The notes beneath the pieces are model-generated. The model was not told the DNA's origin, made no database searches, and worked only from the letters and a program-made list of their open reading frames with translations. Below are positions 22,251 to 34,300 of a stretch of DNA of 64,000 bases, piece by piece (the stretch's first letter is position 1; every line of letters begins with the position of its first letter). Source of the DNA: Cephalotus follicularis (Eukaryota > Streptophyta > Magnoliopsida > Oxalidales > Cephalotaceae); contig BDDD01000419.1 of the NCBI GenBank assembly GCA_001972305.1, positions 372,001 through 436,000 on the forward strand, in the 5' to 3' direction. Both the position numbers and the translations under genes were made by a program.

Positions 22251-25114
22251 TGTAAGAGCCCTAAATATTATAAAATATATTTATTGGGCCTTGTAATTAT
22301 TTTCTCACTTTTTGGGCTGGACCCGAATTTATTATGTATTTATTTGGGTCTTAATGGAGTATAATTTATGAAAGTGGGTTAAAGGAATTATGTTATTTTC
22401 ATTGGGCTGAATCTAATGGTGTAATTAGATTCTTGGGTTTTATTATAGAAAGTGTAAAACGGCCCAAGTGAGGCTCAATTTCTGAAGCTGACCCAAGCCC
22501 AAATTGACAGCCTGCATTCCTTCGAAAGTTTCATGAGAATTCTCGAGTCTTCGGATAGCAAGTATAAAAGGACAAGTGGTGGCCATGATTTATGCTTGGC
22601 ACTTTTCACATTCACTGATACTAGAAAAATCGAGAGAAGAAAGGAGGTAAAAGTGGGGACCGACTGTTGGGAAAGGAGAAGAAGAAGACAAGAGGAGGTC
22701 CCTGTTTCAATCTTTAAATACCCACTTTGTGGGAGTAAAAGGAAGTAGAACAAGAGTAAAGGAAAGAGACGATTGGAAAGTGTGGGAGTCCTTGGCAAGG
22801 AAGGAAGTCCAGCAATTAGGGAGCAAGTAGACCACCTCCGTTTCCAACCACCTCCAGGTAGGTTGCTCCATACTTGAGTATCTATCAGTATATGTGTGTA
22901 TAGGTGTTTGTTTTGTGTGTTTGTCTATTTCTTCTCGGCTGGTGTAATTGTGTGTTGTTATGCTTGCTTGATTGTGTATGATGTACTGCTACTTGCTGTT
23001 GGTATATATATAATTGAGTCTAAGGTCGCTGAGCCTTGTTTTACCATAAGCATAATTAAATACTTTAATATAGAATACTTGTACATTGTTACCACTTTGG
23101 CAACTTCGTCACTGTTCTTGGCGATGCGACACATGAGCATAGTTCACAGAGGTCCCATGGTAGAACTTAAGCTCCTCTGTCTGTGCATCCTAGCACGGCC
23201 ATTGTCGGGCTCCTAGCCGACAAAACTTCTCTACCCCCCCACTGCCAATGCTAGAGACAACGTGCAGAGAAGCTAAAGGAAATCCTCAGAGGAGCTAACG
23301 CCAATACCATGGTTTAATGCCAAGGTCTGTCTCGAGATAACAATGCTTGAGAGGATGTCGCGCCAGAGGAGACTTAGAGGCAAGGACAGAACTGGGCAAG
23401 GCCGAGGTGCAACACGCTGTGTCGACAGGCATGCCAGAGATGCCACCCAATGTTGGCCGAGATGACAGCGTTGGCCTTGCCGAGGTGCCAAGTGCAGAGG
23501 ACACCATACTCCCATGCACGCGCTCCATCCTGTGAATGCTCGAGGACGCAAGTGCAGAGGACGCCATTGTCCTCTGCATGCGTCCCATCCTCTGCAAAAT
23601 CCATGGATCAGTGCCTATGGAGCCAAGACGCCGAGGTGTCAACCACCCGAGGAGAAATGCCCGTAGAAGAAATACCCGTGGCGCCGAGGTGACCTGCCAA
23701 GGTGCCACCACCCGAGCACAGGTGCAGAGAACTTCTCCGTGCAAGACGCCGAGAACACCATGCGCAGAGGACGTCCTTGTCCCCTGCCATGCGTCTCGTT
23801 CTCTGTCACAGCACTGGAGACGCACCTGTCTCATATGACCAAGGAAGTCAGGCCATGCATCCCGGGCATGGCATAGCGCCAGAGCTATTCACATAAACGC
23901 CTTGCACTCTCCTCTGTTCTACCTGGGGACGCGCCATAGCAGAGTACCATAGCCGGCCTGTACTCATGAAGCTTGTCCACTGCTAACAACTCTAAACTCC
24001 CGAGGACCAAGCGTAGAGAACACCCTCGTCCACTGTCACACGTCCCAAGCGCGCTGCATCAAGCGCCATGGTTCTCGGATGAAGGATGACGAAGAAGAGC
24101 TTGGCGCCAATGTTCAAACATCCTGGGCATGCATGCAACTAACGAAATAAGAAGGAATTAGGACATATGCCACACGGTGCGTTTAGCACCAAGCCATGCA
24201 TGCGTTTTATTTATGTTTAGTGGCGTTTTTACTATGCTTACAGGAGAAGGAATTTAAAGAATAATTTTGTAAAGGTTAAAGAAATAAATAGAATTAGTAA
24301 AGTAAGTTTAAGGATAATACCTGCCTGGTGAGCCCGATTGAGGAGAATTCCGCCGAGCAGGTGAACCCAAGGGGTGAATACCGCGAGGCAGGTGATCCTC
24401 GGGCGAATCCGCTAGTGGTGAACCTAAAGGTGAATTCCGCCAGAGGTGGTGATCCAAAGGGTGAACCGTCAGAGCAGGTGAGCAAAGGGCGAATTCCGCT
24501 CGGCAGGTGAACCCGGAGGAGAATTCCGCGGGCAGGTGAGCCTAAAGGTGAACCATGTATATTGACCAGACCATAGGATGACCGGACTAGACTCCTCTAA
24601 TGTATGATTGTCATGTATGATTTGAGTAGAGTAGTCCGAGGATAAATGATGATGATGATTATGCTATGGACTATGATTTGTATGCATGCACATTTATATT
24701 TATATTATTTTCTCCTCTGCTTGTATTGTTTGTTCCTCTGGTATGTGCCCGTGTATGGGGTGACCTACATAACCCTCAGGGTTACTGACCCATTCTTTTG
24801 AATGGGCCAGGTACAGGAACAGATATTGGAGGCACATCGCAGCAGCGGCAAGGATAAAGAGTACAGTAAGTTTCTCCTCCTCGACAGTACGCTTCCGTGG
24901 ATAAATTGCAGAAAATAAATTATGTATTATTCTGGTTCATAGCAGCATGTAATTTATATGATTCGAACTGGGTCTGTAATCCACACATTAAATAAAGGAT
25001 TTTGATTTTGATTTAATTTATTAAGTTTTAAATTTTATGCTTATTTATAATGATGGTTGTACGGATTGCCACGTGTCGAATCGTGGGGCCCCTCCAGCGT
25101 TTCGGGGCGTGACA
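22251..25114 (+). mobile_element. probable Tekay/Del-like solo LTR
   Basis: The stretch starts TGTAAGAGCCC and ends CGGGGCGTGACA, the TG...CA borders usual in plant Tekay/Del-type LTRs (the LTR at 54043-56291 also ends GGGCGTGACA). It holds a TATA box (TATAAAAG, 22563-22570), a GC-rich tract with repeated GTGCAGAGGAC words (23200-24100), and a tandem repeat at 24325-24552. Flanks are TGTGA (left) and TGTTT (right), only 3 of 5 matching, so the target duplication is decayed or the borders are off by a few bases. No gag or pol is seen. Short frames on both strands inside it are not convincing genes. Confidence 0.6.
24325..24552 (+). repeat. tandem GAATTCCGC...GCAGGTGA repeats
   Basis: About seven degenerate units of 28-36 bp, each with a GAATTCCGC-like core followed by GCAGGTGA and an A/G-rich link. 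They lie inside the probable LTR and drift in length and sequence. Confidence 0.7.
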
Positions 25115-25436
25115 TGTTTACCCATTGTCAAGGATGCATTCATTTTTATCTTAATACATAATGCTTATCTGGGGCTATTGGTTTCATTATCTGTGAAACT
25201 AACAGGGTTTTCTTTTTACATGTTTATATGGCTTGAAAAGATGAAGAGATTCCTCCAATGTGGAAGATACTATGTTCTTGAATTGGGCAGATGGGCATGC
25301 ACTTTAAAGGAGGTAGTGGTGGTTTTTATCAAGCCACTGGCAGGCATCTAGAGCAAATAATGGGCCCCAGCTTACATATCTACTTTGCTTGATAAATTTG
25401 TAAGCAAATTAGCTGAGGCATGGATGACAGTATACA

Positions 25437-25582
25437 GAGTTTATTCTCATAATACCATTTTTTTTAAAACTTATTCCCAATCTACCATATTTCCTAAACT
25501 ATTTCCCACACTACCACTCCAAACCTAACTTTTTCTCCAAACCTACATTTTTTTAAATCTCCCATTTTTTTCTCTCTCCTCC
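25437..25582 (+). repeat. left terminal inverted repeat of Pack-MULE
   Basis: Starts GAGTTTATTC and continues through ACCACTCCAAACCTAAC into a CT-rich tail. It pairs with 26430-26575, with a handful of mismatches and one or two length changes in T-runs. Confidence 0.88.
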
Positions 25583-25675
25583 CTCTCTCTCTCTTTTTTT
25601 TTATAAATAGCTTTAACAATAAAATATCAAAACCAACAAAAACTGTATCAACCAGACAAAAAAAGAAGCAACAAG

Positions 25676-26122
25676 CTAAGCAGTGAGGAGAACAGCACCA
25701 CCAGCCTCCTTAATCTTCTTCTCGGCGGTCTTCGAAACAAGCTTAGCCTTAACAACGAAAGGCTGGTTAAGGGGCAAGACGCCCTTGCCGAGAACCTTAA
25801 AGTAACCGAACTGAGTGACATCGATCAAGGGCACCTGGTTGTCGACAAGGGAAGCAGTGTCCTTGACATCCTTGGGGACCAGAGACCAGAGCTTGTCGAC
25901 GTTCACGATGGAGCAGTAGAACTTGTTGCGTAGCTTGTGGAAGTAACGCATACCGACCTTACCGAAATAACCGGGATGGTACTTGTCGAAGAGGATTCGG
26001 TGGTGGTGCAGCCCACCGGCGTTACCACGACCACCCGGGTGCTTCCTGTGCTTTCCGATGCGGCCGTGGCCTGCGCTCACGTGCCCTCTCTTCTTGCGAT
26101 TATTCTTCAATCGGGTCGTCAT
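25676..26122 (-). CDS. RPL27A: 60S ribosomal protein L27a (uL15), captured copy
   Basis: An uninterrupted single-exon frame of 148 residues begins [20 protein letters not shown]. It runs through [37 protein letters not shown] and the C-terminal [18 protein letters not shown]. uL15 is a structural protein of the large cytosolic ribosomal subunit. Length is about two residues over the Arabidopsis protein (146), the difference lying around [14 protein letters not shown]. The frame is more GC-rich than its surroundings. It sits between the inverted ends of a Mutator-type element, so it is a transduplicated copy rather than the original locus. An ATG about 25 bp upstream (26146-26144) opens a short overlapping out-of-frame uORF. 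Absence of stops suggests a recent capture or continued selection; expression cannot be judged here. Confidence 0.93.
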   Translation of the reverse strand: MTTRLKNNRKKRGHVSAGHGRIGKHRKHPGGRGNAGGLHHHRILFDKYHPGYFGKVGMRYFHKLRNKFYCSIVNVDKLWSLVPKDVKDTASLVDNQVPLIDVTQFGYFKVLGKGVLPLNQPFVVKAKLVSKTAEKKIKEAGGAVLLTA

Positions 26123-26204
26123 GCTTGCTTGCTTCTTCAATAGCCATGTAATGTGACTTACGTCTCAGCAGTTGTATGAAGCTGCATGGCGTGCAAGCAA
26201 ACAT

Positions 26205-26460
26205 GGACAAAGAGGGAGAGAGAGAGAGTGAGAGAAAAAAAAGGGAGAGAGAGAGTGAGAGAAATGAGGAGGGAGGAGAGAGAAGAAAATGGGAGAGAAA
26301 AAAAAAGAATGCAGCGGGAGAGAAAAAGGAAAAAGAGGGAGAGAGAGAAAAAAAATAGGAGAGAGAAAGAAAAAAGAGGGAGAGGGAGAAATTCTGGGAG
26401 AGAGAGTAAGTGAGAGGAATGAAGAAGGAGGAGAGAGAAAAAAAATGGGAGAGAGAAAAA
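26205..26460 (+). repeat. GA-rich low-complexity tract
   Basis: Purine-only or nearly purine-only GAGAGA/AAAA sequence, which is CT-rich on the RPL27A strand where it would act as leader or promoter DNA. It generates three overlapping Glu/Arg/Lys-only frames that are not genes. Confidence 0.8.
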
Positions 26461-26575
26461 AAAATGTAGGTTTGGAGAAAAAGTTAGGTTTGGAGTGGTA
26501 GTGAGGGAAATAGTTTAGGAAAGATGGTAGATTGGGAATAAGTTTTTAAAAAAATGGTATTATGGGAATAAACTC
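26430..26575 (-). repeat. right terminal inverted repeat of Pack-MULE
   Basis: Reverse complement of the left end at 25437-25582. It ends GAATAAACTC directly before the second CAGTATACA. Confidence 0.88.
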
Positions 26576-26584
26576 CAGTATACA

Positions 26585-27499
26585 ACACTTAATCTTTAAG
26601 ATATTTGAAAACGATGCACCATTCAAAAACATTTTTAAGGCGTTTAGCCATCATATATGTAGATTTGTAAATTCTACTGAATATCAACCCCAAGGATACA
26701 GTCTTAAAAAATAATTAGGTGGGAGAGAGTCACTCCAATACTCATCCCTTTAGATCCATTTTTAATTGAATCAACACCATTATTATTTATCACATCTTAG
26801 TCAATATTATTACTTGGTTGCATTTCTTCTTTCCTTAAAGCTCAAAATTTTCTTTTTCAAAAAGTATGGTAAAATATGCAAATTACAGGAGAGTTCTGAA
26901 TTCCCACTTGGCTAAACACTCTAATTTAAGTGAAAAAAAAAAAAGTCTCCTATCACTATTTTTCCGTTTGAAGTGAAGACAAAATCTAAAAAATATGAAA
27001 AGATGAAACAAAAAGGAATTCCATTGGAAATGCTGAAAATTAGATTATGTAATTCTTTGGTCAAGCCGAATATGAATAAACAATTAATATACAAATAAGA
27101 CAAGAGAACTTACAACATAGCATTACCACATCGAAAGATGATGACACAAAGCAGGACTATATATAGTCTGACCCCTAAAATTCCTGCACGACCTTGCTTG
27201 AACAGGATCTGTTCTATAGGTTCGTACCTCTGTCTTCTTCTGTGCTAAGGAGACAGGATCTTAAACCTGGTTGACGAGACAGGACCATGTGATCAGGGCG
27301 TGATTAACAGCCTCATGGTTTGAGACCTTTGATGCGGTAGAGGATCGTTCTCAGCCTTTCATCTTGGTTGGGATGATCGCTTGGTTGTCTGACAGGTCAC
27401 TTCCAATTTCTTCTTTTTATGTCTTTTTGGCTTAATAACAGAAACAAGGTCACAACAACATTAAGGATTTTTGGCTAAATAACAGAAAAAATGTTACAC
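26585..27499. other. intergenic, no gene seen
   Basis: AT-rich DNA without recognisable coding sequence. A short block near 27180-27400 is less AT-rich but has no long frame. Confidence 0.5.
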
Positions 27500-27595
27500 G
27501 AGTCTTTTATCAATCCATTGTAAATTTAAAATTTATTTTCTAATCTATAGTATTTTTAAATTTATTTATCAGTTCATAGTGTTTTTTTTTGTCCT

Positions 27596-28125
27596 ATCTA
27601 TCAACTTCACATTACTATTTTCATTTAAATCACAAACATTTTTTTCCCATTAAATCTCTAATATTCTATTTTTCTTTTTCAATCACATTTCCATTCTCCA
27701 TTTGTAATCCGTGACTATCACGGTAAAACTTTTTTTCCTCTATCAATAAAATAAAGAGAATTGATTTTTTTATCGTAATTTTAATTAAGCAATTAGTACA
27801 TTTATATTTTAATAGATGTGTGTTTACATTAGATTTCAAGGTTTTTTTGTCACATCAACTCCATGTCACTATTTCATTTAAATCACAACTCAAAAAATTC
27901 TAAAAACGAAAAAACAATTTTTTTCTCACTAAATCTCTACTATTCCCTATATCTTTCTCAATTACATATCCATTCTCCGTTTGTAATATGTGATTATCAA
28001 GGTAAAACTTTTTTTTTCCTCCATCAATCAAATAAAGAGAATTGATTTTTTTATCGTAATTTTAATTAAGCAATTAGTACATTGATGTTTTGGTAGATGT
28101 GTGTTTATATTAGATTTTAAGGTTT
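27596..28125 (+). repeat. tandem duplication of ~260 bp inside the MULE end
   Basis: The segment from about 27596 to 27845 is repeated from about 27852 to 28125. Both copies hold CATTTAAATCACAA, TTTCTCACTAAATCTCTA or close variants, and AATTAAGCAATTAGTACATT. They differ by scattered substitutions and small gaps. The second copy matches the right inverted end slightly better at the TTTTCTCACTAAAT part. Confidence 0.75.
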
Positions 28126-28429
28126 TTCAAATTTATTTATAGATTGCGCCAAATTGATCATTTGTTCAATTAAAGATTTGAAAATTAATAAAAATATAGT
28201 CACCATTGTTTTAAAAACCAATGACTTTTTAAGTTTTTATTTTTAACTTTACTACTGGATATTACTTTGTAGACCTACAAAATTGTGATCTAGAAATTTT
28301 TATTTAATTTCAAGAGGTATAAAGTAACTAAAAACTGCTTGTCACTTTGTCAGGTACACATGTCTATTCCCTTACCGTAATTTATTCTTTTGTTAGTTTG
28401 TTCTCTTACACATGTACATAAATTGTATG

Positions 28430-29587
28430 TGATATGGGAAAAAATTAAGTCAAATTTAAAGCAACAAGTGTCCTCTTGATTACATTGCCAAATGTTCAAA
28501 GAGATAAGAATTGATGAGTTAAAGGCAGAGGAAGCCTGCTGATCAACAGAGCAGTGATATAAGGAGGACCTTTCCTCGGCATAAGTGCCGAGGACATACT
28601 CAGTGATTCCAGTACAAAAATTATACTCCTCGGATCCAGGTCCGAGGACGCCATTTAAAGCAATCTGGCCGAGGACACCCTCAGCCATATAACAAGACAT
28701 CTATTTCAAGTACATATCTATGGAAGGAGAAGACTTAGGAGTCAATGGCTATCACATTAGCCTCATGACCGCTCTTCTTCTCGGCAGATCATTGACAGGA
28801 GCTCTCTTCATTTACGGAATGAGGACACTCCTCGGACTTGAAGGTAGAAGACCATACTCACGGTGTAAGGGCCGAGGACTCCCTCGGTCCAAAGTATCTA
28901 TCAGGAGAAGAACAGGAGGAACTCCCTCCACTACACAGAAACTGAGAAGCTCCTCCTCGGACATACCAAAATCGCTTTGGTCCTCGGACTAAAGGGGACC
29001 TGGCTACTTAAGCACATATCACCGAGGAGGAGAAGGAGACATCGAGGGGCATACAACCTCGGCAATAGTATCATAGTTGATTTCTTCTACAATTCTATCA
29101 TGGAGGACCTCAACCTTATCTACGGGATAAGGTAGTTATCTGCACCTGGATTCACGGGATCCATACTTATCCAAATGCAAAGATAGAGTCCAAATCAACT
29201 ACCACCAAAGGAAAGTAGCTACATTACAGGCGGAGATTAAGGGAATGTCCGAGATCCTCGGCATTTCCCTAGGGGATAACGATCACATCCGATCCACACG
29301 CTCAATCACTTACAAAACTCCATTATAAATACAAGTTCAATACACTGAACAAAGGTCAGCAATTTTTACATTCAAGAGAGTATAATATTTCATTTGCACT
29401 TGACTAACTTGAGCGTCGGAGTGTCCCCGGGAGAACAACCTCCTGGGCCTTCACCATTGTTGTCTTTACCTTGTGCAGGTGTCCGAGATCAGATTCTTCC
29501 TCACAGGCATCAGTGACAAGCGTTTCTCTCTACAAATAAAAGTCCTCCACGTAGGATACTGTTGAGAAAAGGATTTCTGTATCAAAA
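28430..29587 (+). mobile_element. solo LTR, Tat-like, TSD GTATG
   Basis: Begins TGATATGGGAAAA and ends TGTATCAAAA, the last bases being a mutated form of the family end ATCAACA. It is flanked by perfect GTATG repeats (28425-28429 and 29588-29592). Length is 1158 bp, longer than its relatives. It retains TATAAATA (29324-29331) and the conserved GTGTCCCCGGGAG block (about 29415-29435). The G-box near the start is altered (AAGTGTCC). Many CCGAGGA/TCCTCGG words are present. Confidence 0.92.
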
Positions 29588-29808
29588 GTATGAATGTAAT
29601 CGCAATTAATTTTCTTTTTGGTTAACTACGTGCCAAGAGATCAATTTTCTTTTTGACTATAATTAATTTAACGTTTCATATATTATTATTTTTTATATTT
29701 CAATGTTCATATTGTAGAGAAGTACAAGTATGCAACAACTTTTTATGTGTTTTAGTTAGAAAAACATAATGTTTTATCTAACATGTAAAAACATTAGAAT
29801 TCAGACTT

Positions 29809-30175
29809 ATGGATGGAAAATATGTTACCATACTTTGTTATTGGGATGGGAGCATTATACAAAGTTCAGAATGATTATTTTATGATAAGCCTCCTAAAAA
29901 GGCAATTAAGGTTGAGCTTGTAACAAAACACATGGAGTTACTTGATAAAATGTATTCCATCGTATCATTAAATAGAGAAAAATACAATCTACAAATGACT
30001 TGTAGATAACCTTCAGTGGTTGGATAAATGTTGAAGTTTAATCCTATTCCCGTTAAAGACAACGATGATATAGACGTCATGCTCAATGCTCTTGCTATGC
30101 ATCCTAAACTAAGCAACTTCGACTTGTACTTGGAAGTCCAGCCCATTTGCATTAAATATCAAACTCCAATGACAT
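29809..30175 (+). pseudogene. MuDR-type transposase N-terminal fragment
   Basis: Starting at ATG 29809, the frame reads MDGKYVTILCYWDGSII and then meets a stop. In shifted frames it continues with DKPPKKAIKVELVTKHMELL, LKFNPIPVKDNDDIDVML and FDLYLEVQP. This succession (YVTVLxYWNGxI, then P-x-KAI, then PIxxDxDVxxM and LYLEV) is the N-terminal region of plant MULE transposases. At least two disruptions are visible, and the catalytic core is absent. Confidence 0.65.
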
Positions 30176-30611
30176 GATTTGGTTTCTTCACACGATTGCA
30201 AAGGATTGACGCATTTGGTCTCTTAATTTATTAACATTGTTTGTTTCAAAAGTTAACTTTTGTATTATAAGATGGTAAAATAGACAAAGATTAAAAAAAG
30301 ATACAGTTTACATGAAAGAACTTATTTTAAAAAATCATATTGAAGTTAATTTTAGTGGGATAGTCACGGATTATAAAGGGAGAATGAAGATCAGGAGATG
30401 TGATTGAGAAAGAGAGAGGGAATAGTTGAAATTTAGTGAGAAAAAAAATGTGTTTTTTGTTTTTAGATTTTTTTTTTAAAGTTGTGATTTAAATAAAATA
30501 ATTACAAGGGATTAATGTAACAAAAAATATTATGAGTTAAAAAATAAGTTTAAAAATAAGTATAGATTAGGAAATAAGTTTTAAATTTGCAATGCTCTGG
30601 TAAAAAAACTC

Positions 30612-31306
30612 CATTAACCGATCTCCATCTTCCTCTAACCAAGAGCCATAACACTAACTTCAAGTGAGGAATTTTTACAAAAATACATTGAGAATTGATC
30701 AATACAAGAAACTATATGTATGCTTGTTTATGGCAATGTTGCATTCTCTCTGTTGGACCAACATTGTGCATTCATTCTGTATCTATGATATAATTTTGGA
30801 TGATTGTAAAATTAATATCGGAATCATTGCTAAAGGGATAATTTTAAGGGGATAGTACCCATAGTAAATCAATTCATGGCCAAATCTATAATTTAAACAA
30901 AAGCAATCACTAACTAAACTTCTTAGTTGATCAAACAAAATCATACATAATATATACAATTTAGGTGGAGACAAGAAACACTTATCACTCCACAACATAT
31001 ATATTTACCGTCTTACCCTCACTACATTGCTATGTATAAACAAATCACACTACACTGGTTACATTGTTGGATTAATTCTCTCCATGATGCACCTTAATAT
31101 CCACAGTTGAAGATCAACCTTAGATACGAACGATTAGACAGTCACTGATTCCGCGTAAGATATGATCTTCACAATTCTTCAAGATAAGTGATAATGACGA
31201 TTATCGACAATTTTATCTCTTTGCCATTAAATTCTTAATTAATAAGTATTTTCACTTGTATTTTTAACAAAAGGAGGGTGACAATTAGTTATATATCTTC
31301 TTTATT
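30612..31306. other. intergenic / CCD8 3' flank
   Basis: AT-rich sequence with no gene. The right part is expected to hold the 3' UTR of the reverse-strand CCD8 gene. Confidence 0.5.
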
Positions 31307-34300
31307 TTACGTTTTGGGAACCCAACAACCGTGCAGTCCATATGGCAGACCATAAGGGAACTTTGCCTTGGCAATTTCTTCAAATGTGGATCCGTCTAGC
31401 AAGACTGCATAGCCATCTCCATTTTGTTCACTGACCATGGAGATTACAACACCTGCAACCACTCGAGGTTAGAAAAAAAAAGATATAATATTATAAGAGT
31501 GATGTATAAAAAAGATAAAAAGAAAAATAAAAGTTTAACGCACCATCATCTTCTTCGATAGCTCCTGGGCGAGCCACAAAGAATGGCTCTGAGGGAACAG
31601 CACCCTCATCATACCAATTCTTTACCTTTTTCTCAAGTAAATCAATCTGAAATATAGCCAAAATAATCATAATTATTTACCCAAAAAAAGAAATAATTTT
31701 TACACATTTTAAGCAGTAGGTTGTTTTGGTAGTGGTGAGTGAGTGGTATGTATATATACCTTAGTGAGGGTGTTGGGAAAGTTACAAGGACGATGGGCTC
31801 CACAAGCATAAGCATATCTGTATGTTTTGCCCAAATAGGCAGGGTTTATGCTGCACATGTCCATCCCTCTTCCATGTTCATCTGCCTCCACTGCTGCCTC
31901 CAACTTCCCATATGCCCTCCCATCCATTGGTATACTGAACCTTCCCACCCTGTTATGTGCCCATTGCATCAATTTGTTTTTACAAAATAAATATAAAAAA
32001 AAACTTTCACTAATTGTATATATCATGACTTCCTAAACTTAACTAAACCAATTATGAACATATATATCACACTAATTTAACTGTTAAAGCATAGCGCATC
32101 CTGAAATATCATTCACAAAAACGGTGACATCATTCGCATACTCATTCACACCAATTAATATATAAGATATAGATAACATATGATTTTCACTTATACAAGT
32201 TTTTTACAATTTGTTTCAGATGATTTTCATTTTCATTTGTTTGTTGATATATATATCTTGATGAGATTAAAAGAGAGATTAAAGAAAGATTCGGCTCAAC
32301 AATTTGGTGTTATATATTTTAAAAACCATGTGAATTTGTTCTTAGTAAAATCTCTTGTTTAATGTCTGCTCATATATGTCGTGTTTTAATTTTACACGCA
32401 CATATAAATATATTTTATAACTTGTAAGCTTCAGTGTCATACTGTCTATGCCTTCAAATTTAATTTCAAGAGTGCGATATGGACATGACCCATCCGACAC
32501 AATTTGTAGTGCGAGATGAAAATTTGATATTTATTTCGTGAGGCAAAGGGTTGATCCTATCGTCTCAACCTGTAACTCATTTTTTTCTTGTTCTAAGGTA
32601 AGTCAAGTATTTGAAAGTAAATCTTTGATTAGTAAAGTTTGATCGTCATTCTTCCCATATACACATATTTTTAATGAAATCGAACCATGTAAATTCTCTC
32701 TTAAGTTTTTAATTGTATGATTGTTGTTTAATTTTGTATTTCATACTCTGCCATGCTGTGTTTAATTTTGTATTGCAGATTTTCTTGCTAACTTTAGCCA
32801 TTAACGAATACTTGCTGAAAACTACACGGAACACCCTCATGGGGGCTTGAGATCTTTTGGTACAGTCTTTTCTGTTGCATTAAAGGACAATCATTATATC
32901 TGATTTGAAAAAACAATAAAATAAAATAAAAAATTAAAAACAACCAAATCCAATGATTGACTTTCAAAGGTAACAGAGAAGGTTGTACTAAATGCAACAG
33001 ATGATCTGATTTGCTTAGTGTATATTATTTATTTCACTAAAAAAAGTGACGATGTTTTTAGAACTTGACACACGCCAACGTCATATTTATTTGTGAATTA
33101 GACGTTACTCATATGTACGTCATTAGAAACACTAATTTTCGTGATTTTTATCCAAAAGTCAATTAAAAATTGTAAATTTCGATAATGAAATTAAATTACG
33201 AAACATAATTTTTAAAAATTGGATCAATACTTCCAATTGAATATGTATAAGTAAAAGAATTTTGGGATAATTTTTTTTTTTATATCTAATGGTAACTAAA
33301 TCTTCAAATTTTTTGATTTGTATAAGGGAGATTGAAGCAACAGCCATTAAATGACGCTGTTACCTATTATAAACCCAAAGTTTAAATTAGATTCGCACTG
33401 AAATCGATATGCTCAAAGAGAGGCAAATTTTAAAATTAAATAACACCATTACACACACACACTAATGTTTACTTCTCTACCTGACATATATGGCCGTATA
33501 TATCTTCTAGAAGCACATGCATGCAATTATTAAATAATTTATTGCATAGTCACATGACTTATTAAATACACACAAAAATCTAAGATAAATAACTAATTAA
33601 ATTTTATATGACTGTGAGTTTGTTCGTACCTGTGTATATATATATTTAATGTAACAATTATTATGTATATACCTAGCGTCTGGCAACACATCTTGGCCAT
33701 TGTACATCCTGAGATTTTGCAGCTTCAGCTTGTCTAAAATGGTTGTGTCAGCATTATGTTCACAACAATCTGCGACAATCCCTGTCACTCTCCCATCTTC
33801 ATCTTTCTCTTCGTACGCATTGATGAAATGAAATGTCACATACAATGGCACTTCCACACTTGCCACCTTCCAAAATTCAAACAAACATCAATCAACATTT
33901 AATAAAAACAATAAATACAAGAAAAAAAATAAACAAAACCCAGTTGCAAATACATACACACATATACAATTAAATTAAAAGGTATGAAAAAGTGAGAATA
34001 TATATGGACTTACAACTTTGCCGCTAGCTTTACACATAATATGCATAAACGCTTTAGAGTCAGGGTGCCACTCAAACTTGTACAATGGTGTGGGCTCAGC
34101 CTTCAACAAATTTTGTGCACAATACCTCAATGGCATTTCAGGTACCACAACATAGTGTTCAGTCACCGGAAACGAATGGACCCAGCCCGGGGCAGGGCCT
34201 CCCCGACAATTAACCCGTCCAATGACCTTTCGCTCATTCGTACCCGGTTCCATCCTAACCACCAAGTAGCCCGGACGTATCAAATCAGGCAACAACGTCA

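Larger units (their letters stand above)
25437..26575 (-). mobile_element. Pack-MULE carrying RPL27A (TSD CAGTATACA)
   Basis: A 1139-bp unit is bounded by perfect 9-bp direct repeats CAGTATACA (25428-25436 and 26576-26584). Its inverted ends of about 145 bp both start GAGTTTATTC and differ at only a few positions (25437-25582 against 26430-26575). A 9-bp duplication plus long inverted ends is the signature of Mutator-like elements. The interior holds a complete ribosomal protein L27a frame and no transposase, which makes it a Pack-MULE. The long inner CT/GA-rich tracts adjoin the inverted repeats. Confidence 0.9.
27500..30611 (+). mobile_element. decayed Mutator-like element with long inverted ends
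   Basis: The left end (27500-27740) and right end (about 30350-30611) are inverted copies of each other over roughly 250 bp. Both contain, in their own direction, CTAATCTATA, TTTAAATCACAA and AATCCGTGACTATC. The interior carries a remnant of MuDR-type transposase (29809-30175). Borders are approximate: the outermost match is GAGTC/TTTT on both sides and the flanking 9 bp agree only weakly. A Tat-like solo LTR (28430-29587) later inserted into it. Confidence 0.7.

Noticed and set aside
23273..23834. Reverse frame of 179 codons in the GC-rich tract
   Set aside because: Lies in the repetitive part of a probable LTR, overlaps several other frames of similar length, and shows no domain.
26176..26501. 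Three overlapping forward frames rich in Glu/Arg/Lys
   Set aside because: They are the translation of a GA-repeat tract next to the Pack-MULE right end; no start context or homology.
30664..30998. Short frames on both strands between the MULE and CCD8
   Set aside because: About 63-71 codons, AT-rich, mutually overlapping, without any family resemblance.
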